Assembly (NCBI GenBank): GCA_964531335.1
Contig: CAZHEV010000002.1
Span: 9,334-73,333, forward strand
Source: CAZHEV01 sp964531335 [NCBI: uncultured bacterium]
GTDB lineage: Bacteria > Eisenbacteria > RBG-16-71-46 > CAZHEV01
DNA length: 64,000 bases
Direction of reading: 5' to 3'
Positions 44,062 to 54,063 of this stretch are shown here, in pieces. Within the stretch, counting starts at the first letter, position 1. Each line of letters starts with the position of its first letter. Under the pieces are notes generated by a model. The model was not told where the DNA came from and did no database searches. It saw nothing but the letters and a program-made list of their open reading frames with translations. Position numbers and translations under genes: made by a program.

Positions 44062-47000
44062 GTGCGCCTTAGGAAGCTCGAGCTTTTCGGGTTCAAGTCC
44101 TTTCCGGAGAAGCTGACCATCGAGGTCGGCGACGGCATAATGGCCGTGGTCGGCCCGAACGGTTGTGGAAAGTCGAACGTGGTCGACGCGATTCGCTGGG
44201 GTCTCGGGGAACAGAGCCCTCGCATGCTGCGGGGGGAGAGCATGGGCGACGTGATATTCGCGGGCAGCAAGACGCGCAAGCCCCTGGGGATGGCACAGGT
44301 GTCGCTCACGTTCTCGAATGAGGAAGGGCGGCTTCCCGTCGAGTACACGGAGGTATCCGTGGGTCGGAGAGTCTTCCGGTCCGGCGAGAGCGAGTACCTG
44401 ATCAACAGGGAGCCTTGCCGCCTCAGGGACTTAAAGGACATGTTTACGGGGACCGGCGTGGGAAGCCATTCCTACTCGCTGATCGAGAGGGCGCAGATCG
44501 ACTCCGTGATAACGGACGGCACCGCGGACCGGCGACTCCTTCTGGAGGAGGCGGCCGGAATAACGAACTACAAGGCGAGGAAGAAGGAGGCGCTGAGAAA
44601 GCTCGAGGCGACTGAGAACGACCTCATTCGCTTGAACGATATCATAAGCGAGGTCGAAAGAGAGGCGCGCTCGCTGGGAAGACAGGTGGGAAAGGCCAAG
44701 CGCTACGGGCGATACAGCGAGCGCATAAAGGAACTGGACGTCGGAGTGAGCCGGCGCAAGTACAAGGATCTCACCGGCGAGGAGAAGGGGCTCGGCGAGG
44801 AGCTCGCTCGCCGCAGGGAGGAAGAGGGAGCCCTTCAGGCCAGGCGAGGGACGCTCGACGCGGAGGCCGAGACCCTCAGGGCGCGGCTGTTGGAAAGGGG
44901 CAGGCGATCCTCCGAGATAGAGCGACAGCTCAGGGAGGCGGAGGGCCGTCTGGCCGACGTGAAAGAGCAGATGTCGGTCCTCTCGGAGAGACGGCGCGGG
45001 CTGACGGACAAGGCCGCCGCCGCCGACCGTGAGGCGCAGGAGCTCGAGGTCCAGATACGCGCAGGGGAAGACCAAAGGCGCGCCCTGGAGTCGCAGAGGA
45101 CCGAGACGCGCAGGGAGCTCGAGGAAGGGCGCGCCGAGCTCGAGCGCAGGGAGAGAGAGCTTCAAAGCGCCGAAGAGGCCCTCGAAGGCGCAAGATCGGC
45201 CCTCGATGAGGTAAGGCGGCCCTCGGTCGAGGCGGTGAAGAGGGTCGCGCAGCTCGAGGCGGAGGTCAGAAGGCACCGCTCCGAGATATCACAGAGAACG
45301 GCGGACATCGAGCGCAGGGCGGCGAGAAGGGAGGAGCTTCTGTCCAGGAAGGATAGCCTGGAGGGAAGGCTCGACTCGGGCCGCGTAGAGCTGGAGAAGC
45401 TGGTAGATGGCCTGGGCAAGTGCCGGGCGGAAGAGGAGTCGAGGGCGGTCAAGACCGAGAGCATCTGGGAAGAGGCGAACAAAGAGCGGGAGAAGGAGAA
45501 CGAGCTGGCCGAGCGCTTCGCGGGCCTGGAATCCAGGGTCAAGCTGCTCAGGGAGCTTCAGGAGAGCCACGAGGCCTTTGGAGAGGGCGTGATGCTCGTT
45601 ATGAAGGATGAGGGGACCAGGCGGAGCGCCCGCATAGTCGGCCCCGTGGCCGGCCTTCTCGCGGTGCCCCAGGAGATGGTCGCCGCCGTGGAGGGGGCGC
45701 TCGGAGAGGCCCTCGGCCACCTGGTGAGCGAGGACATGGCGCAGACCGTCGAGGTCTTCGCGGAAAAGCCCTCGGGCGCGGGCGCCGGAGTGACCGTAGT
45801 GTCGAAGGGGGGATCCCCGGACGCGCCCGCCGCGGAGGATCGCGACCGGATCCTGGCGGACAGCGAGGTCATCTCGTGGCTTCCTGACGCCTGCGCGAAC
45901 GGGGACGGTCGCGGCGGCGCGGCGGCCGAGTACCTGGCCGGGGCGTTCCTGGTGGCCGACGAGAGAGCGGCCTTGCGCCTGGCGAGACAGAACGAGGACG
46001 ACGCCCTTGTTTTCGTAACCAAGAAAGGCTTCGCGGTGACCGGCGGTGCCTCGAAGCTGAGGACCGGCGCTCCGTCGAAGGCCAGGGGCCTCATCTGCAG
46101 GACGGGCGAGATCGAGGCGTGCCAGAAGGAGTTGGAGGCGGTGAAGGGCGCTCTGCGCGAAGTGCGCGCGAGGAAGGCCGAGCTGGACAAGCTCCGTGTG
46201 GGATCGCTCGAGTCCCTGGAGGAGATGAGGCAGAACGTCCGCTCGCTCCAGCAGGCATGCTTCGACAAGGAGAAGGAAGTATCGACGGGCAGGACCCAGC
46301 TCGAGTCCTGTGAAGAGGAGCTCTCGCTCCTGCAGGACCGCCTCCAGAGCACCCGCGCGGCGTCTGACGACGCGGCCAGGGAGGGCGAGGAGGCCGGTGC
46401 CCAGTTGTCCGAGGCGGAGGCCGAAAGGGATCGCTGCCAGGAGCGGCTCGCCGAGGCCGAGGCGCATGAGAAGGAGCTTCAGTCCCGAAGGGCGCTTTTC
46501 CAGAAGGCCTTCCTGGAGGCCCAGGGCGCGTTCTCAAAGGCGGAGGCCGCGGATCACGAGGTGGAGTCGGAGCTGGCCCGCCTCGAGAAGAGGGCGCAGG
46601 AGCTGGAGGCGCGAGGCCGGGCTAAGAGAGATGAGGGGCGCCAGGCGCGCGAGATCTCCGATGCGCTGTCCGGAGACCTCGAGCGTCTGGAGGCGGACCT
46701 GAGGGAGACCCGGGCGGCGAAGGAACGGCTCGACGAGTCCCAGATGCAGGCCAAGGAGGAGTTCTCCCGCTCCGAGCTCGCGCTCGATGAGAAGGAGAAG
46801 CAGGCGCGGGAGGCGCGGGCGCAGGCCCAGGAGGCCACGCAGAAGGTGCACGGCACCGAGATAAGGCTGGCCCAGATAAGCACCGAGTCCAAAGGCATCG
46901 CGACGCGCGTACTGGCGGAGCATGGTGTCGATCTGGACGAGTCCTCGCCGCAGGAGGAGGAGGAGCCTCGCGGAACGGAAGAGATGCGCGGCGAGCTGGA

Positions 47001-47670
47001 AGAGCTCAGGGAAAAGCTCGGCAGGCTCGGGGCGGTCAACCTGCGCGCCGTGGAGGACTACAAGACGGTTAGGGACAGGCGCGATTTTCTTGTCTCGCAA
47101 AGGGACGACCTGGTGCAGGCGAGGCAGGAGCTGCTCGAAGCCATCGAGAAGATAAACGTGACCGCCTCGTTGCTCTTCGCGGAGACCTTCGAGAAGGTCA
47201 GAGAGAACTTCAAGAGGACTTTCTCCACGCTGTTCAAGGAGGGGGAGGCCGAGCTGACCCTCGAAGGGGACGATCCGCTCGAGGCGAGCATAGAGATCCA
47301 GGCGAGGCCCGGCGGCAAGAAGCTCCAGAACATCAAGCTCCTGTCCGGCGGGGAGCGGGCGCTCACCGCGCTGTCCCTGCTGTTCGCCGTATATCTGGTG
47401 AAGCCGAGCCCGTTCTGCATACTGGACGAGGTGGACGCGCCGCTCGACGACGCCAACGTCGACAAGTTCGTAGAGATGCTCCGGGAGTTCAGCGCCAGAA
47501 CCCAGTTCATCGTGGTCACCCACAACAAGGCGACGATGGAGGCGGCGGACAGCCTGTACGGGATAACGATGCCGGAGCCGGGAGCCTCCAAGCTGGTGTC
47601 CGTCAAGTTTGACGACCTGGGGGAGATAGCCACGGTCGAGCCGCAGGAGGAGGCGGTGGCGGTCAACTGA
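44062..47670 (+). CDS. smc: Chromosome segregation ATPase SMC
   Basis: 1,202 residues, GTG start after AAAGGAGG. Walker A G31-P-N-G-C-G-K-S-N39 is at the N-terminal head. Two long coiled-coil arms (about 165-510 and 670-1010) flank a hinge around 520-660 (G-P-V-A-G-L-L-A-V-P). The C-terminal head carries the signature L1094-S-G-G-E and Walker B I-L-D1122-E-V-D-A-P-L-D-D. It forms the condensin core with ScpA/ScpB (not in the window). The order smc-ftsY matches many bacteria. Confidence 0.97.
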   Translation: MRLRKLELFGFKSFPEKLTIEVGDGIMAVVGPNGCGKSNVVDAIRWGLGEQSPRMLRGESMGDVIFAGSKTRKPLGMAQVSLTFSNEEGRLPVEYTEVSVGRRVFRSGESEYLINREPCRLRDLKDMFTGTGVGSHSYSLIERAQIDSVITDGTADRRLLLEEAAGITNYKARKKEALRKLEATENDLIRLNDIISEVEREARSLGRQVGKAKRYGRYSERIKELDVGVSRRKYKDLTGEEKGLGEELARRREEEGALQARRGTLDAEAETLRARLLERGRRSSEIERQLREAEGRLADVKEQMSVLSERRRGLTDKAAAADREAQELEVQIRAGEDQRRALESQRTETRRELEEGRAELERRERELQSAEEALEGARSALDEVRRPSVEAVKRVAQLEAEVRRHRSEISQRTADIERRAARREELLSRKDSLEGRLDSGRVELEKLVDGLGKCRAEEESRAVKTESIWEEANKEREKENELAERFAGLESRVKLLRELQESHEAFGEGVMLVMKDEGTRRSARIVGPVAGLLAVPQEMVAAVEGALGEALGHLVSEDMAQTVEVFAEKPSGAGAGVTVVSKGGSPDAPAAEDRDRILADSEVISWLPDACANGDGRGGAAAEYLAGAFLVADERAALRLARQNEDDALVFVTKKGFAVTGGASKLRTGAPSKARGLICRTGEIEACQKELEAVKGALREVRARKAELDKLRVGSLESLEEMRQNVRSLQQACFDKEKEVSTGRTQLESCEEELSLLQDRLQSTRAASDDAAREGEEAGAQLSEAEAERDRCQERLAEAEAHEKELQSRRALFQKAFLEAQGAFSKAEAADHEVESELARLEKRAQELEARGRAKRDEGRQAREISDALSGDLERLEADLRETRAAKERLDESQMQAKEEFSRSELALDEKEKQAREARAQAQEATQKVHGTEIRLAQISTESKGIATRVLAEHGVDLDESSPQEEEEPRGTEEMRGELEELREKLGRLGAVNLRAVEDYKTVRDRRDFLVSQRDDLVQARQELLEAIEKINVTASLLFAETFEKVRENFKRTFSTLFKEGEAELTLEGDDPLEASIEIQARPGGKKLQNIKLLSGGERALTALSLLFAVYLVKPSPFCILDEVDAPLDDANVDKFVEMLREFSARTQFIVVTHNKATMEAADSLYGITMPEPGASKLVSVKFDDLGEIATVEPQEEAVAVN

Positions 47671-47709
47671 CTCTGGCGCGGGACGGCGCTATAAGGTACA
47701 GTGCAAGGG

Positions 47710-47740
47710 GAAGCCCTCGACTGTTGAGGTCGGGGGCTTC
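47710..47740 (+). terminator. Stem-loop between smc and ftsY
   Basis: GGAAGCCCTCGAC pairs with GTCGGGGGCTTC (12 bp with one G-T wobble), leaving a short loop. No T tract follows. It may attenuate read-through or stabilise the smc 3' end. Confidence 0.45.
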
Positions 47741-47772
47741 TGCTGATGGTGGCGGGGGCGAAGGAGAGAATC

Positions 47773-48699
47773 ATGGCCTGGTTCGGCGGCATAAAGGAGG
47801 GTTTGGCAAGAACCCGGAACGGGCTGCTTTCGAAGCTCGAGAAAGTGGTCCCGGCGGGGCGCAAGGTCGACGAAGAGCTGCTCATGGACCTGGAGGACGT
47901 CCTCCTCGGAGCGGACGTCGGGGTCTCTACGGCCGAGGAGCTTCTCGAGCGCGTCAGGGAGAAGGCCAAGTCCGTCACCTCGGAATCAGTGCGCGATATC
48001 CTGCGCGACGAGCTGGTGGAGATGTTGTCGGCGACCGCCTCGCCGCGCGGCCCGGCGGAGGGCGACGGCGAAGCTCCCGCGGAGAAGCCCGAGGTGATAC
48101 TGGTGGTCGGCGTGAACGGCGCCGGCAAGACCACGACCGTCGGAAAGCTCGCCTACAAGTGGAGCAAGCAGGGCAAGAGGGTGATAGTCGCGGCCTCCGA
48201 CACCTTCCGGGCCGGGGCGGGCGAGCAGCTCGATCAATGGATCAAGAGGTCGGGTGGCGAGATAGTGATGCAGCAGCGGGGAGCCGATCCGGCCGCCGTG
48301 GCGTTCGACGCGTTGCAGGCGGCCAGGGCCAGGGATTGCGATTACCTGCTCGTGGACACCGCGGGCAGGCTGCATACCAAGGCCAACCTGATGGAGGAGC
48401 TGAAGAAGATCCGGCGGGTCCTGAGCAGACAGGTTCCCGGGGCGCCTCACCGGGTGCTGCTCGTGCTGGACGCGGGCGCCGGGCAAAACGCCATCTCCCA
48501 GGCACGGGAGTTCGGCCAGGCGACGGGGGTGACCGGGATCGTGATGGCCAAGCTCGACGGGACCGCCCGCGGCGGCGCCGTGATAGCGATAGCGCGCGAG
48601 CTCGACGTGCCGGTCGAGATGCTCGGAGTCGGGGAGGGCCCCGGGGACCTGGCCGAGTTCGAGGCCCGCGAGTTCGTGGAGGCGCTGCTGGCCGGGTGA
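47773..48699 (+). CDS. ftsY: Signal recognition particle receptor FtsY
   Basis: 308 residues from ATG 47773, which has AAGGAG 6 bases upstream; an in-frame ATG at 47746 abuts the hairpin and lacks a good site. The N-terminal amphipathic/helical N domain leads to the SRP-type GTPase G domain: P-loop G113-V-N-G-A-G-K-T-T121, D-T-F-R-A-G-A, D-T-A-G-R and T-K-like [11 protein letters not shown]. The C-terminal G-V-G-E-G-P-G-D-L is typical. The acidic A domain found in some FtsY proteins is absent. It works with the SRP RNA at 5861. Confidence 0.96.
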   Translation: MAWFGGIKEGLARTRNGLLSKLEKVVPAGRKVDEELLMDLEDVLLGADVGVSTAEELLERVREKAKSVTSESVRDILRDELVEMLSATASPRGPAEGDGEAPAEKPEVILVVGVNGAGKTTTVGKLAYKWSKQGKRVIVAASDTFRAGAGEQLDQWIKRSGGEIVMQQRGADPAAVAFDALQAARARDCDYLLVDTAGRLHTKANLMEELKKIRRVLSRQVPGAPHRVLLVLDAGAGQNAISQAREFGQATGVTGIVMAKLDGTARGGAVIAIARELDVPVEMLGVGEGPGDLAEFEAREFVEALLAG

Positions 48700-48773
48700 G
48701 CGGGCGGGCCGCGAGGCCGCCGTTATTTTGAGTTATTTTATTTATCCATAAATAGTTACGGCTCAGTTATCGA

Positions 48774-48802
48774 TTGACAAAGGCCCGGCTCGATGTTATT
48801 TT
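48774..48802 (+). promoter_or_regulatory. Sigma-70-like promoter with AT-rich upstream element, before ispH
   Basis: TTGACA (48774-48779) and TATTTT (48797-48802) are 17 bases apart, just downstream of a strikingly AT-rich stretch (48724-48756) that could be an UP element. Start of ispH is 70 bases further on. Confidence 0.6.
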
Positions 48803-48871
48803 CTCTCTTAGGGTTGGCCCTCCACTTGCGCGTCCGGCCCCCCATCCCGGCCGCACCGGAGATCCGAGGAC

Positions 48872-49723
48872 ATGAAGATAGAAGTGGCCGCAAACGCCGG
48901 ATACTGCTACGGCGTCAAGAGGGCCTTCGACATCGTAAACGAAATCCAGGAGGAGTCGGGCGGCATCTACACGCTCGGCCCCATAATCCACAATCCACAG
49001 GCCGTCGACGCGCTCAGCAGGGATCGAGGGGTCCGACCGGTCGGCGGACTTGATGAGATCCCCCCCGAAGGCGGAACGCTCGTGGTGAGAAGCCACGGTC
49101 TTTCGCCGCAGATCCTCGATGAGGCCCGCGAGAGAGGCTTGAAGATAGTGGACGCCACCTGCCCCCACGTGACCGCGGCGCAGCAGAGGGCCAGGGAGCT
49201 GGTGCGCGAGGGGTACAGGCTGATAATAGTCGGGGAGCGGAATCATCCCGAGGTGGTGGGTATACTGGCTCAGGCCGAGGACGAGGGCGCGGTGGTGGAA
49301 GAGCCCTCTGATGTCGAGGGGCTCGGTCGTATCAAGAGGGCGGGCCTGGTCGTCCAGACCACGCAGGAGGTCGAGAAGCTAGCCGAGGTTGCCGCTCAGC
49401 TCAGCACCCAGTGCCAGGAACTCCGGATATACAATACGATATGCAGCGCGACGGCCGAAAGACAGTCCACGGCCAGGGAGCTCGCCCGGAGGGCGGACGT
49501 CATGCTCGTCGTGGGAGGCAAGAACAGCGGCAACACCAGGCGACTGGCCCACGTGTGCGAGCGCGCGGGTGTGCCCACCCACCACGTGGAGTCGGCATCC
49601 GAGATCGAGTCCGGCTGGGTCCTGGGAGCTAAGCTTGCGGGCGTCACCGCGGGGGCGTCGACGCCGGATTTCGTGCTTCGGGAGGTGCTGTCGAGGCTTG
49701 AAGAGCTCGGCGGCTCGCTTTAG
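48872..49723 (+). CDS. ispH: 4-hydroxy-3-methylbut-2-enyl diphosphate reductase
   Basis: 283 residues; ATG after GAGGAC. It is the last enzyme of the MEP pathway, a 4Fe-4S protein. The three cluster cysteines are C12 (A-G-Y-C-Y-G-V), C97 (D-A-T-C-P-H-V) and C191 (N-T-I-C-S-A-T). The catalytic E127 region (G-E-R-N-H-P-E-V) and the C-terminal G-A-S-T-P are present. It belongs with ispE at 23633. Confidence 0.96.
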   Translation: MKIEVAANAGYCYGVKRAFDIVNEIQEESGGIYTLGPIIHNPQAVDALSRDRGVRPVGGLDEIPPEGGTLVVRSHGLSPQILDEARERGLKIVDATCPHVTAAQQRARELVREGYRLIIVGERNHPEVVGILAQAEDEGAVVEEPSDVEGLGRIKRAGLVVQTTQEVEKLAEVAAQLSTQCQELRIYNTICSATAERQSTARELARRADVMLVVGGKNSGNTRRLAHVCERAGVPTHHVESASEIESGWVLGAKLAGVTAGASTPDFVLREVLSRLEELGGSL

Positions 49724-49737
49724 GCGGAGGGCCCTGG

Positions 49738-51279
49738 ATGGAGAGAGCAGGGAAAGGCAATAGGGTCGCGGCGCAGGGCTACTGGAAAGTGCCGACTCCC
49801 TGGCGTCTCCTCAACTCCATGAGCTTTGTCATAGGCCTTCTGGTCGCCCTGGTGATCGTCTCGGCCGCCGGCGTGATAGTACCTCAAGGGGCGCCGGACG
49901 CCGCCTACCTTCAGAAGTACGGGGACGTCGTCGGACGCCTAATCCTGCTTTTCGGGGCGGACCATCTGTTCAGAGTGTGGTGGTACGTAGCCCTCTGGGG
50001 GGTGGTCGTGGCGAGCCTCGTGGTATGCTCCCTCAATCGCCTGCCTTTCATCTCCCGGACCGTGTTCGGCAGACCACTACTGGCCGGTCCGGCCGATTTC
50101 AAGACGTACGAGCTCAACGCAAGCATCCGGCTGCCGATGCCCGGCCCAGAGGCCATGTCGCAGGCGAAGCGGCTTCTGAAGCGAAGGCGCTTCAAGTGGT
50201 TCCAAAGAGACGGGCGGAGCGAAGGCTTGGAGGCGGCCCTGGCTCACAAGGGCTCGCTGGAGAGGCTGGGGCCTTTCATAACTCATCTGAGCATAGCGCT
50301 CGTCCTGGTCGGAGGAATGCTCGCTTCGTTGGCCGGATCGAGGCACCACCAGCCCGCGTATCCGGGCCAGAGCTTCGAGGTCCCCGACCTGTCCTACAAG
50401 GAAAGCGCGGGGTTCCATCTGGGAAGGATACTGGGAAGGACCTCCGAGCGCGAGCTCATCCACGAGGAGATGTCCTTCATGGACTGGAGGGGGCTGCCCG
50501 ACATCCCGGAGAAGGAGGTCTCCTTCTCGTTAAGGGTGGACGACTTCGAGATCGAGAGGACGGCAGACGGCATGATCGCCGACTACAAGACCACGGCGAC
50601 CGTGCTCGATCCGGACAGCGTTCTCACGCGCGTCATCGAGGTCAACGAGCCGCTGGTGTACGAGGGCTATCACTTCTACCAGAGCTCCTATGGCTATGCC
50701 TCTCGTGCCCTGGACAGCGTCCATCTCTTGGTTACGGACAAGGAAGGACAACCCGTTGGGGGGCACCTGAACGTCCCGTTCGACACGCCCGTCCCCGTCC
50801 CGGAAACGCAATTGACCGTCGTCGTCTCCGATTTCATAGCGGATTTCGTCTACGATATCGAGACAAGAACAGCCACGAGCAGGTCCGACGAGCACAGGAA
50901 CCCCGCGGTGTTGATCGAGGTCTACCGGCGTGGCGAGAAACAGTTCGAACAGTGGCTGATGATGCGGGGAATGGGCGCCCATTCCTCGAAGGACGAAGGC
51001 TACGACTTCAGGATAGCGGGCTACGAGCCGGTCATGTACACGGTCCTGGAGGTCAGGAAGCATCCGATGATAAACGTGATCTGGGCCGGTTTCGCCGCGA
51101 CCGTCGTCGGCATTTGCCTCTCCTTCTACGTGACGCAACGGCGGATTTGGGTGGGAGTCCTGGAGCGGGGACCGAGGGAGTCCGAAGTCTTCCTGGCCGC
51201 GTCGTCCCGGAAGGACAAGGAGACATTCAGGAGGTACTTCGAGAACCTCTTGCGCGAGATGAAAGGTGTGGCCAAGTGA
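49738..51279 (+). CDS. resB: Cytochrome c biogenesis protein ResB
   Basis: 513 residues. It has four transmembrane segments (about 24-45, 82-102, 178-198, 442-463), with a large extracytoplasmic domain between the third and fourth, as in ResB/Ccs1. The N-terminal W-R-L-L-N-S-M-S-F-V-I-G-L and I-V-P-Q-G-A-P are typical. Together with CcsA it forms System II, which exports heme and joins it to CxxCH motifs. The stop overlaps the ccsA start (GTGA). Confidence 0.92.
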   Translation: MERAGKGNRVAAQGYWKVPTPWRLLNSMSFVIGLLVALVIVSAAGVIVPQGAPDAAYLQKYGDVVGRLILLFGADHLFRVWWYVALWGVVVASLVVCSLNRLPFISRTVFGRPLLAGPADFKTYELNASIRLPMPGPEAMSQAKRLLKRRRFKWFQRDGRSEGLEAALAHKGSLERLGPFITHLSIALVLVGGMLASLAGSRHHQPAYPGQSFEVPDLSYKESAGFHLGRILGRTSERELIHEEMSFMDWRGLPDIPEKEVSFSLRVDDFEIERTADGMIADYKTTATVLDPDSVLTRVIEVNEPLVYEGYHFYQSSYGYASRALDSVHLLVTDKEGQPVGGHLNVPFDTPVPVPETQLTVVVSDFIADFVYDIETRTATSRSDEHRNPAVLIEVYRRGEKQFEQWLMMRGMGAHSSKDEGYDFRIAGYEPVMYTVLEVRKHPMINVIWAGFAATVVGICLSFYVTQRRIWVGVLERGPRESEVFLAASSRKDKETFRRYFENLLREMKGVAK

Positions 51280-52520
51280 CGGGTGCGACTTTTTTCTGGA
51301 TCGCTTTGTTTGCATATCTTCTGGGGATGGTCCTGCACGTCTTCGAAGCGACGAGGCGGGGCAGGAGCGGGAGAAGGACGGCCGCAAAGGAGGCCTTCGG
51401 TCCGCTCGGCAAGGCGGCGGCCGCCGCCATGGTCGTAGGCTTTATGTCTCAGACAGCCGCGCTGCTCGTTCGCGGGATCTACGCGGGGCGCATTCCGATA
51501 ACCACGTTCTTCGGGTACCTCTCCGTGCTCTCGTGGCTGGTCGTCTTGGCCTACCTCATTGTGCTCTACAAGTACAGGTGGACGACGCTGGGGGCCTTTG
51601 TGGCGCCGGTGGCCTTCGTCGTGATAGTCATAGCCTCGCTTTTTCCCATGCGGCTCGAGGAGCAGCTCATTCCCGCTCTTCAATCCTATTGGCTCCAGAT
51701 ACATGTGAGCGTGGCCCTGTTGGGTGAAGCCGCCTTCGCCGTGGGCTTCGCGGTCGGGGTCCTTTACCTGGTTAAAGACTTCAAGCCGGAGTCCGTTCCG
51801 CAAGGGGCGTGGGCAAGGTCGGCGGTATGTCTCCTGGGCTCTCTGATCCTGGGGGCTCTTCTGGGGCGCCTGCTATTCGGGGCCCCCCTGGAAGGGCCGG
51901 AGATGGGAGCGGGGATGCGCTTCATTTCAGCGCTGGGGGCGGGCGCCGTGATCGCGCTGCCGCTCGCGGCGGTCAGTCATCCCTGGATCGTCAAGCGCGC
52001 GAAGGGAACCGGTCTGGGCCCATTCGTCTTCGGGGTCGCGGTCTCGGCGATGCTTGTGGGCGGGGTGGCGATCGGGATCATGAATACGCAGATGGGCTTT
52101 GTTCCCTCGGGTGACGGCAAGGTCTCCGTGTTCGTCGGCGCCATGATGCTCGTGTCCGTCCCGGTCTTCCTGCTGCTGACGAAGGCTTTCCTCCTACTGA
52201 GGGACAAGATCCCGAGAGCGGAGCTGCTGGATGAGGTGGGCTATAAGTCCGTGGCGGTGGGCTGGCCGCTTTTCACCGTCGGGGCGCTGATTGCGGGAGC
52301 GATTTGGGCGCATCAGGCTTGGGGCGTATACTGGTCCTGGGACCCAAAGGAGGTCGGCTCGCTGGTGGTGTGGCTGGTGTATGCCGTCTATCTTCATTCG
52401 CGGGCTAAGTGGGGTATGAAGGCGAGCTGGTGCGCGATTACGGCTGTGCTCGGTTTCTGCGCCGCCATGCTCACCCTTGTGGGAAACCTTGTGCTGGGAG
52501 GCCTGCACGCCTACGGTTAG
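51276..52520 (+). CDS. ccsA: Cytochrome c biogenesis protein CcsA/ResC
   Basis: 414 residues from GTG 51276, which overlaps the resB stop by four bases; the reading frame is open much further upstream, but that part is a shadow of resB. It has about eight or nine membrane helices and the WWD heme-handling motif (W-G-V-Y-W-S-W-D-P-K-E-V-G-S-L). Conserved histidines flank it (I-W-A-H-Q-A-W, and Y-L-H-S-R). It is the heme-binding partner of ResB. Confidence 0.94.
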   Translation: MTGATFFWIALFAYLLGMVLHVFEATRRGRSGRRTAAKEAFGPLGKAAAAAMVVGFMSQTAALLVRGIYAGRIPITTFFGYLSVLSWLVVLAYLIVLYKYRWTTLGAFVAPVAFVVIVIASLFPMRLEEQLIPALQSYWLQIHVSVALLGEAAFAVGFAVGVLYLVKDFKPESVPQGAWARSAVCLLGSLILGALLGRLLFGAPLEGPEMGAGMRFISALGAGAVIALPLAAVSHPWIVKRAKGTGLGPFVFGVAVSAMLVGGVAIGIMNTQMGFVPSGDGKVSVFVGAMMLVSVPVFLLLTKAFLLLRDKIPRAELLDEVGYKSVAVGWPLFTVGALIAGAIWAHQAWGVYWSWDPKEVGSLVVWLVYAVYLHSRAKWGMKASWCAITAVLGFCAAMLTLVGNLVLGGLHAYG

Positions 52521-52623
52521 GCGTCGCGGCTCGAGGCCGGCCGGGGAGGTCGGCGTGAGCCTGGGGCCGGGCGGCGGGCCTTACGCGGGCGCCTGAAAGC
52601 CCCGGTTAAAACAAGCTTGCGAG

Positions 52624-52661
52624 CCCGGTTGGAGGGGTGAAGAGGCCCCGCACGAACCGGG
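52624..52661 (+). other. Structured leader before the PHP gene
   Basis: CCCGGTT (52624-52630) and AACCGGG (52655-52661) enclose a GGGG/CCCC inner stem. It ends 36 bases before the GTG at 52698. It matches no riboswitch class I recognise and could equally be the ccsA terminator. Confidence 0.3.
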
Positions 52662-52697
52662 TATAAACGAGGGGCGGAGCAGCCCCAAGGAGGATGC

Positions 52698-53522
52698 GTG
52701 GCCGGCAGGAAGGCGGACCTTCACATTCACTCGACGTTTTCGGACGGCACCCTGACGCCCGAGCAAATCGTCGATCTTTCAGTGGAGGCCGGGCTGGCCG
52801 CCATTAGCATTACCGATCACGACAGCATCGAGGGCGTAGAGGCGGCAAGGGCCCTGGGAGAACAACGCGGCGTCGAGGTCGTGCCCGGAGTGGAAATAAG
52901 CTGCATCGAGGACGGCGTGGACATCCACATGCTGGGCTACTTCCTGGACATCGAATCCGAATCCCTCTCAGAGCATCTAAACCTATTCAGGAACGCTCGC
53001 AAGGTCAGGGCCGAGCAGATGGTGGCCAAGCTGAACGAGCTGGGGCTCGAGATAACCTTGGAGGCCGTTCTTGAAAAGGCAGGTCCGGCGTCGATCGGCA
53101 GGCCTCACCTGGCCGAGGTGCTCGTCGAAGGCGGGTTCGTGGCGAGCTACGAAGACGTCTTCAGGAAATACATAGGCTTCGGGGGACCGGCGTATGTGGG
53201 CAAGTACGAGATATCTGCGGCCAGATCGGTCGAGCTTATCCACGACGCCCGAGGCCTGGCGGTCATAGCCCACCCCGGTGTCTACCTTAGGGGTGAGACC
53301 GTGGCCAAGATCCTCGAAGCCGGGATCGATGGCATAGAGACGGTCCATCCCAAGCACAGCTTCGGCACCACCTTGCGCTTCAGGGAGATGGTAAAGGAGC
53401 TGGGACTTCTGGAGACCGGGGGATCGGACTATCACGGGAACACGAGGGGGAATACCCCTTTTGCGGATGGGGTGGTCCCCTACGAATGGGTCGAGGCCAT
53501 GAAGGCCAGGATTGGCGCTTAG
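52698..53522 (+). CDS. PHP-domain metal-dependent phosphoesterase
   Basis: 274 residues, GTG start after AAGGAGG. PHP motifs are complete: H9-x-H11-S-x-x-S-D16-G, T-D-H-D42-S, P-G-V-E-I-S, a central R-P-H-L-A, A-H-P-G, and the C-terminal G-S-D-Y-H-G. This arrangement is typical of the YciV / RNase AM subgroup, which hydrolyses 3',5'-bisphosphorylated nucleotides and short RNA 5' ends. The precise activity here is not proven. Confidence 0.88.
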   Translation: MAGRKADLHIHSTFSDGTLTPEQIVDLSVEAGLAAISITDHDSIEGVEAARALGEQRGVEVVPGVEISCIEDGVDIHMLGYFLDIESESLSEHLNLFRNARKVRAEQMVAKLNELGLEITLEAVLEKAGPASIGRPHLAEVLVEGGFVASYEDVFRKYIGFGGPAYVGKYEISAARSVELIHDARGLAVIAHPGVYLRGETVAKILEAGIDGIETVHPKHSFGTTLRFREMVKELGLLETGGSDYHGNTRGNTPFADGVVPYEWVEAMKARIGA

Positions 53523-53575
53523 TAGGCCCGGGCGGTGAAGGGGGCCGGCCTGCTAAGGCACGTCAAACCCGACAC

Positions 53576-53604
53576 TTGACATAGCACTAGGGGTTGCCTA
53601 CTAT
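53576..53604 (+). promoter_or_regulatory. Sigma-70-like promoter for the nfu / radical SAM operon
   Basis: Perfect TTGACA (53576-53581) and TACTAT (53599-53604) with a 17-base spacer, 65 bases before the nfu start. This is one of the strongest promoters in the window. Confidence 0.65.
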
Positions 53605-53668
53605 GCCCCAGAGCATTTGACCAAACCCTGCTCCGCTGGGCAAGCGGAGCTATTGAGAGGTGTTTACG

Positions 53669-53887
53669 ATGTTAGAGAAAGTGAAGGCGGCACTGGACAG
53701 TATCCGGCCCGCGCTCCAGGCGGACGGCGGCGACGTCGTGCTCCTGGGCGTTGACGATGGCGTGGTGAAGGTGCGCCTTACCGGCGCGTGCAGCGGTTGC
53801 CCCATGGCTACGCTCACGCTCAAAGAAGGCATAGAGCAGCGTTTGAAGGAGCTGGTGCCCGAGGTTAAGTCCGTAGAGGCCGCCTGA
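53669..53887 (+). CDS. nfu: NifU-like (Nfu) Fe-S cluster carrier
   Basis: 72 residues from ATG 53669, 8 bases after GAGAGG (GTG 53660 is in frame too). It consists only of the Nfu domain: A-D-G-G-D-V-V-L-L-G-V and the cluster-binding C-S-G-C-P-M-A-T-L-T-L-K-x-G-I-E. Such proteins hold and deliver 4Fe-4S clusters. The next gene encodes a protein with at least two C-x3-C-x2-C sites, a natural recipient. The 176 bases between hold no other gene. Confidence 0.93.
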   Translation: MLEKVKAALDSIRPALQADGGDVVLLGVDDGVVKVRLTGACSGCPMATLTLKEGIEQRLKELVPEVKSVEAA

Positions 53888-54063
53888 GGCGAAGCTCCCT
53901 TTGGAATTAGACAGAAGATCAAAGCTTGGCATCTCTCCCCTCAGGGGCGGGAAAGATAAGCCGCCAGGTTGCTGTACTTCGAGAGCCGCCGGCCCGCGTA
54001 CGACGGCCCGGCCACAAGAGCCAGACCCCGGAAACGCCGGGACCGGATAAGGGAGGTGTCCAA

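Noticed and set aside
44085-44110. tRNA T-arm-like GGTTCAAGTCC
   Set aside because: It is inside the smc Walker A region and has no acceptor or anticodon stem partner.
49977-51275. Long N-terminal extension of ccsA
   Set aside because: The open frame is a shadow of resB in a high-GC genome; GTG 51276 with a GTGA overlap is the natural start.
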